A stretch of 34,975 nucleotides of DNA from NCBI GenBank assembly GCA_025363555.1, contig JANYDQ010000019.1, positions 1 through 34,975 on the forward strand. The letters are read 5' to 3'. Source of the DNA: Bacteroidota bacterium. GTDB taxonomy: Bacteria > Bacteroidota > Bacteroidia > 2-12-FULL-35-15. Below the pieces are notes generated by a model. It was not told the DNA's origin. It ran no database searches and saw nothing but the letters and a program-made list of their open reading frames with translations. The translations under genes were made by a program, and so were the position numbers. Positions 31,991-34,975 of the stretch are shown piece after piece (positions within the stretch are counted from its first letter, which is position 1; each line of letters opens with the position of its first letter).

Positions 31991-32452
31991 TTACTGTTTT
32001 TTATGCATCACCCCGTATTTAAGGTGGTACCAAATCCGTTCGTGCCAGTAATACACCAGCAGTTTCACAAACAATTCCGCCACCACTACTTTTGTTGCCA
32101 TCGAAGCCATTTCGGGATGATTTTTAGTTAAGAACAACGCCAGCCCGAAGGTGGTGAAAGAACCTACTATTCGCCAGGTTACCGATTTGGCAAGGTGGCG
32201 CACGCGGGAAACAATGTCGAAATCGAAATTGATATGATACCAAATGCGCTCGTGAACCAAATATAAAAGAAGTTTTAAAAAAAATTCGCCAATGGCTATG
32301 CCCGAAGCAATGTCGGTGGCATTTTCTTCTTTATGAAAAATGAGCAGCACCAGCACAAAAGTGGTAATAAAGCTAAACACCCGCCAGGTAATTGCTTTTG
32401 CAATGTGGCGTTTGTATAAAATTACCGGTTTGTTTATTTTGTTTTCAGGCAT
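31991..32452 (-). CDS. Tandem DUF2061 membrane protein
   Basis: A 153-residue protein made of two copies of the DUF2061 module, residues about 14-75 and 84-147. Each copy begins RHxAKxxTWRxxxSFTT and ends HERIWYHxxxxF, with two hydrophobic helices, giving four membrane segments in all. DUF2061 usually occurs as a single copy of about 70 residues, so this is an internal duplication that has diverged. Function is unknown; single-copy relatives occur near sulfate-activation genes in some bacteria. Its stop codon abuts that of the preceding plus-strand gene, so the transcripts must overlap at the 3' ends. Confidence 0.85.
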   Translation of the reverse strand: MPENKINKPVILYKRHIAKAITWRVFSFITTFVLVLLIFHKEENATDIASGIAIGEFFLKLLLYLVHERIWYHINFDFDIVSRVRHLAKSVTWRIVGSFTTFGLALFLTKNHPEMASMATKVVVAELFVKLLVYYWHERIWYHLKYGVMHKKQ

Positions 32453-32600
32453 CTGTTGGTTGGTTACTGTTCCATTTTGAGTTGCAAATGTATGTAAAAC
32501 TTTTAAAGGGATGTTTTTGCACGATTTGGAGTTTGGCGCTTAATATCTTAAAATGGTCCCCTTATATTATGGAATGTTTTCAAATACCCTCGGAACGCTG

Positions 32601-32650
32601 CCGAGTATACTTGAAATTTTTCCGAGTATACTTGGAAAAATTCCACACGG
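32601..32650. repeat. Short array with 21-bp period, CCGAGTATACTTGG core
   Basis: CCGAGTATACTT starts at 32601 and again at 32622, exactly 21 apart; a degenerate third unit (CCACACGG) starts at 32643. The core is self-complementary over 14 bases except one G-T pair. It lies in the 566-base gap between the DUF2061 gene and uvrC. It is much shorter than the other arrays but has the same period. Confidence 0.6.
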
Positions 32651-32659
32651 TTAAAATAC

Positions 32660-33018
32660 GCCCTGCCTGATTTGTTATATTTTCTATTTTAAGGGAAATT
32701 TGAGCCGAGAGGGCGGGACGAACCCGGGGGGAAATTAGGTTTTACTGCTTATATATATAATGCAGGATGAAATTTTGCTTTTTTCCATTTTTGCATTTGT
32801 TTTTTTTGGTTGGGGAACTGGATGAAGCAGGGAGGGGTATTATTGGGTAACTATAATTTTTCATTTAACCGAAAAGCGAAAAGAAGAAGCGAAAAAGATT
32901 GCCTGACCGAAAAACTGAAATAACGGGCGAACGACATACCGACTGCCGGAGGCACACTTGGCACTTAACCCATAGCACCTCCTAAAGCGAAGCGCCTAAA
33001 AAAATTTTTACGGGTGAA
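32660..33018. other. Intergenic, structured element of unknown type near uvrC
   Basis: No gene is seen. A purine-rich stretch (GAAAAGCGAAAAGAAGAAGC) near 32870 is followed by hairpins TGCC-GGA-GGCA at 32944-32954 and GCGAAGCGC at 32987-32995, then a T-A run. It could act as a terminator downstream of uvrC. It reads like a dispersed structured repeat but there is only one copy in the window. Confidence 0.35.
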
Positions 33019-34824
33019 TTATGTGTTGGTTTTATAAAATTCGATGATGAGTTTTGCTTTTGCTTTGCCTACGATGGTTGCGAGTTCGGGCTCCGGGGCT
33101 TCTTTTATTTTTTTTACCGATTTAAAATGCGATAGTAATTTGTTGGCCGTTGTATCGCTTATTCCTTTTATTTCGGTGAGTTCTGTTTTTAAGGTTCCTT
33201 TATCTCTTTTGTTGCGGTGGTGGGTAATTCCAAATCGGTGGGCTTCGTCTCGTATTTGTTGAATTACTTTTAATGTCTCGCTTCTTTTATCCAAATAAAT
33301 GGGGATGGAATCTCCGGGGAAATAAATTTCTTCCAATCGTTTTGCAATACCTATAATAGCCACCTTGCCTCTTAGCCCTAATTTATCTAGGCTTTCCAGG
33401 GCAGAACTTAATTGTCCTTTGCCGCCATCTATTACTATTAACTGTGGCATGGATTGTTTTTCTTCGAGGACACGTTTATATCGTCTGAAAATAATTTCTT
33501 CCATAGAAGCAAAATCGTCAGGACCTTCTACGGTTTTGATATTAAAATGGCGGTAGTCTTTTTTGCTCGGTTTCACGTCCTTAAACACGGTCATGGCTGC
33601 TACCGGATAGGCGCCTTGGAAATTTGAATTGTCAAAACATTCAATATGCCGGGGCTCTTCTTTTAAATGCAAATCTTTTTTCATTTGTTCCAAGATGCGT
33701 TTGGTATGGCGTTCGGGGTCCACTAAGTTTTCCTGTTTTACTTTTTCTCTGCGGTAATATTCTACATTTCGTTGCGAAAGTTCGAGCAATTGTTTTTTGT
33801 CTCCGCGTTGCGGAATAACAAATTCAACATTCGGAAACTCGGTTTCTATTTTAAAAGGAACAATTATTTCTTTGGAGCCGCTGTTAAATCGTTCGCGCAG
33901 TTCGGCTATGGACAAGGTTAGGAGCTCTTCATCACTTTCGTCCAGTTTCTTTTTCAGCTCTATGGTATGCCCCTGTATGATGGAGCCATTTACTACTTTC
34001 AGAAAATTGACATACCCGTTTTTTTCGTCTGTCAATATAGAAAACACATCCACATTGGTAATGGAGGGGCTTACCACGGTAGATTTACTTTGATATTTTT
34101 CCAGCAAATCTATTTTTTCTTTGATGAGGTGGGCTTTTTCAAATTCCAGGTTATCTACATGTTCCTGCAACAATCCTTTCAGGTGGTGGGCAACGGTGTG
34201 GATGTTTCCTTTGGTTATTTCTTTAATACTTACTATGGTTTCGTTGTATTCATCTTCCGATTCTTTGCCCACACAAGGTGCTTTGCAATTGCCAATATGA
34301 TACTCCAGGCACACTTTAAACTTATGCGCCTGGATATTACTTTCTGTTAAATTAAGATTACAATTGCGGAGTTTGAAAAGTTTGCGTATTAAATCCAAAA
34401 CCATATACATTAGTTTTACAGAAGCATAAGGACCGAAGTAAGAAGAGCCGTCTTTAATAATAATGCGGGTGGAGAAAACGCGTGGGAAACGTTCGTTTTT
34501 AATGCAAATCCAGGGATAGGTTTTATCATCTTTCAATAACACATTGTATCGGGGCTGATACTTTTTGATGAGGTTATTTTCCAGCAGCAGGGCATCCAGT
34601 TCGGTATCCACCACTATGTATTTAATGTCTTCAATCTTTCTTACCAGGATTTGGGTTTTCCCGTTTTCGTGCTGGTCTTTATTAAAATAAGAGGACACTC
34701 TTTTCTTTAAATTTTTTGCTTTGCCTACATAAATAATAGTTCCGTCCTTATCGAAATACTGGTAGACACCCGGGTTATCGGGCAAGGCACGAATTAAACT
34801 ATTGATAAGTTCTGATTTTTGCAT
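33019..34824 (-). CDS. uvrC: Excinuclease ABC subunit C
   Basis: The nuclease that makes both incisions in nucleotide excision repair with UvrA and UvrB. From the start at 34824 it has 601 residues, the normal length. The GIY-YIG domain comes first (NPGVYQYFDKDGTIIYVGKA), then the region GNCKAPCVG with conserved cysteines, the UVR helix pair (VDNLEFEKAHLIKEKIDLLE), the RNase-H-like nuclease with IECFDNSNFQG and LIVIDGGKGQLSSA, and a C-terminal helix-hairpin-helix (IKGISDTTANKLL). An ATG at 34866 is in frame, but the -7 box at 34835-34842 lies between the two, so the shorter form MQKSELINSL is chosen. Confidence 0.96.
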   Translation of the reverse strand: MQKSELINSLIRALPDNPGVYQYFDKDGTIIYVGKAKNLKKRVSSYFNKDQHENGKTQILVRKIEDIKYIVVDTELDALLLENNLIKKYQPRYNVLLKDDKTYPWICIKNERFPRVFSTRIIIKDGSSYFGPYASVKLMYMVLDLIRKLFKLRNCNLNLTESNIQAHKFKVCLEYHIGNCKAPCVGKESEDEYNETIVSIKEITKGNIHTVAHHLKGLLQEHVDNLEFEKAHLIKEKIDLLEKYQSKSTVVSPSITNVDVFSILTDEKNGYVNFLKVVNGSIIQGHTIELKKKLDESDEELLTLSIAELRERFNSGSKEIIVPFKIETEFPNVEFVIPQRGDKKQLLELSQRNVEYYRREKVKQENLVDPERHTKRILEQMKKDLHLKEEPRHIECFDNSNFQGAYPVAAMTVFKDVKPSKKDYRHFNIKTVEGPDDFASMEEIIFRRYKRVLEEKQSMPQLIVIDGGKGQLSSALESLDKLGLRGKVAIIGIAKRLEEIYFPGDSIPIYLDKRSETLKVIQQIRDEAHRFGITHHRNKRDKGTLKTELTEIKGISDTTANKLLSHFKSVKKIKEAPEPELATIVGKAKAKLIIEFYKTNT

Positions 34825-34834
34825 GTAAAGTGAA

Positions 34835-34842
34835 CAAAGATA
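34835..34842 (-). promoter_or_regulatory. Putative -7 box for uvrC
   Basis: The minus strand reads TATCTTTG. The predicted transcript start is about 7 bases before the ATG at 34824, a very short leader. It rules out the ATG at 34866 if used. Confidence 0.5.
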
Positions 34843-34873
34843 AAACAAAAAGACGTTGCACTTCACGCTCCGT

Positions 34874-34939
34874 CATCCCCTCTCCCTGCAAGTCCCGATT
34901 TTTTTTCGGGATTCAAGGAGAAGGGTGGGGGAGGAGGTG
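34874..34939. repeat. REP-like palindrome with an internal TCCCGA hairpin
   Basis: The left half contains CCCCTCTCCCTGCAAGTCCCGA and the right half TCGGGATTCAAGGAGAAGGG, separated by a T run; the inner stem TCCCGA/TCGGGA is perfect and the outer arms pair with a few mismatches. It is related in wording to the elements at 4648-4696 and 26075-26209. It lies upstream of uvrC at the right end of the window. Confidence 0.7.
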
Positions 34940-34975
34940 TGAAAAAAAAACAGGGAGAAGTGTTATTTATTTAGT

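Noticed and set aside
32940-33000. Integron attC-like site (ACTTAAC core)
   Set aside because: Only one core-like heptamer is present, no matching partner at the right distance, and no integrase in the window.
34825-34866. Longer uvrC start at 34866
   Set aside because: The -7 box at 34835-34842 lies within the extension, and the extra 14 residues are hydrophobic and not typical of UvrC.

Overview
The window reads as chromosomal DNA of a Bacteroidota (Bacteroidetes) bacterium. The evidence is AT-rich sequence, a C-terminal type IX secretion sorting domain (24005-25087), -7 boxes of the Bacteroidota type TAnnTTTG ahead of many genes, no clear Shine-Dalgarno sequences, and typical families of the group (a DUF6175-like protein, YwqK/MORN repeats, LEA-type lipoprotein, AlgI/AlgX-like pair). 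Genus cannot be told from the sequence. I see no rRNA, tRNA, CRISPR array, prophage or intact insertion sequence.

Layout. 1-556: no confident gene, short possibly broken ORFs and a terminator. 557-4404 (minus): OmpA-like lipoprotein, a long MORN-repeat protein and a DUF6175-like exported protein. 4804-6174: M20 peptidase, convergent with an N-acetylmuramoyl-L-alanine amidase. 7576-11263: LEA-type lipoprotein, YyaL/SSP411-type thioredoxin-fold protein and an exported YD-like repeat protein. 11427-15318: a tight four-gene cassette of UbiA-type prenyltransferase, type III polyketide synthase, SAM methyltransferase and FAD-dependent oxidoreductase, followed by an SDR lacking the usual catalytic Tyr/Lys. 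This looks like a pathway for a prenylated or methylated phenolic or quinone lipid. 16514-20691: housekeeping block with rnhA, a MarC-family gene and purN (minus), divergent from acpP-fabF-rnc (plus). 21121-26713 (minus): BCCP-like carrier, exported Mn-type superoxide dismutase overlapping a metal-binding lipoprotein, a T9SS beta-propeller cargo, an ALDH7-type dehydrogenase and a TlpA-like protein. 27515-28693: glutaryl-CoA dehydrogenase-like enzyme. 28742-31315: AlgX-like and AlgI-like O-acetylation pair, divergent from a small membrane-anchored protein. 31991-32452: tandem DUF2061 protein. 33019-34824: uvrC.

The most unusual signal lies between genes. Five intergenic stretches (7086-7347, 16253-16441, 20735-21030, 27038-27170, 32601-32650), with a possible sixth at 11284-11316, hold tandem arrays with the same period of 21 bp. 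The repeated sequence differs completely from array to array. In several arrays the unit is a roughly 10-bp dyad-symmetric core plus a roughly 11-bp spacer. The array at 7086 holds 13 units in perfect register, and the array at 27056 shows an apparent compensatory change inside a palindrome. A conserved period with unconserved sequence suggests something that measures length (two helical turns, or seven codons) rather than a fixed motif. A second layer of dispersed palindromic REP-like elements, built around CCTCTCC/GGAGAGG and other inverted repeats, occupies other gaps.
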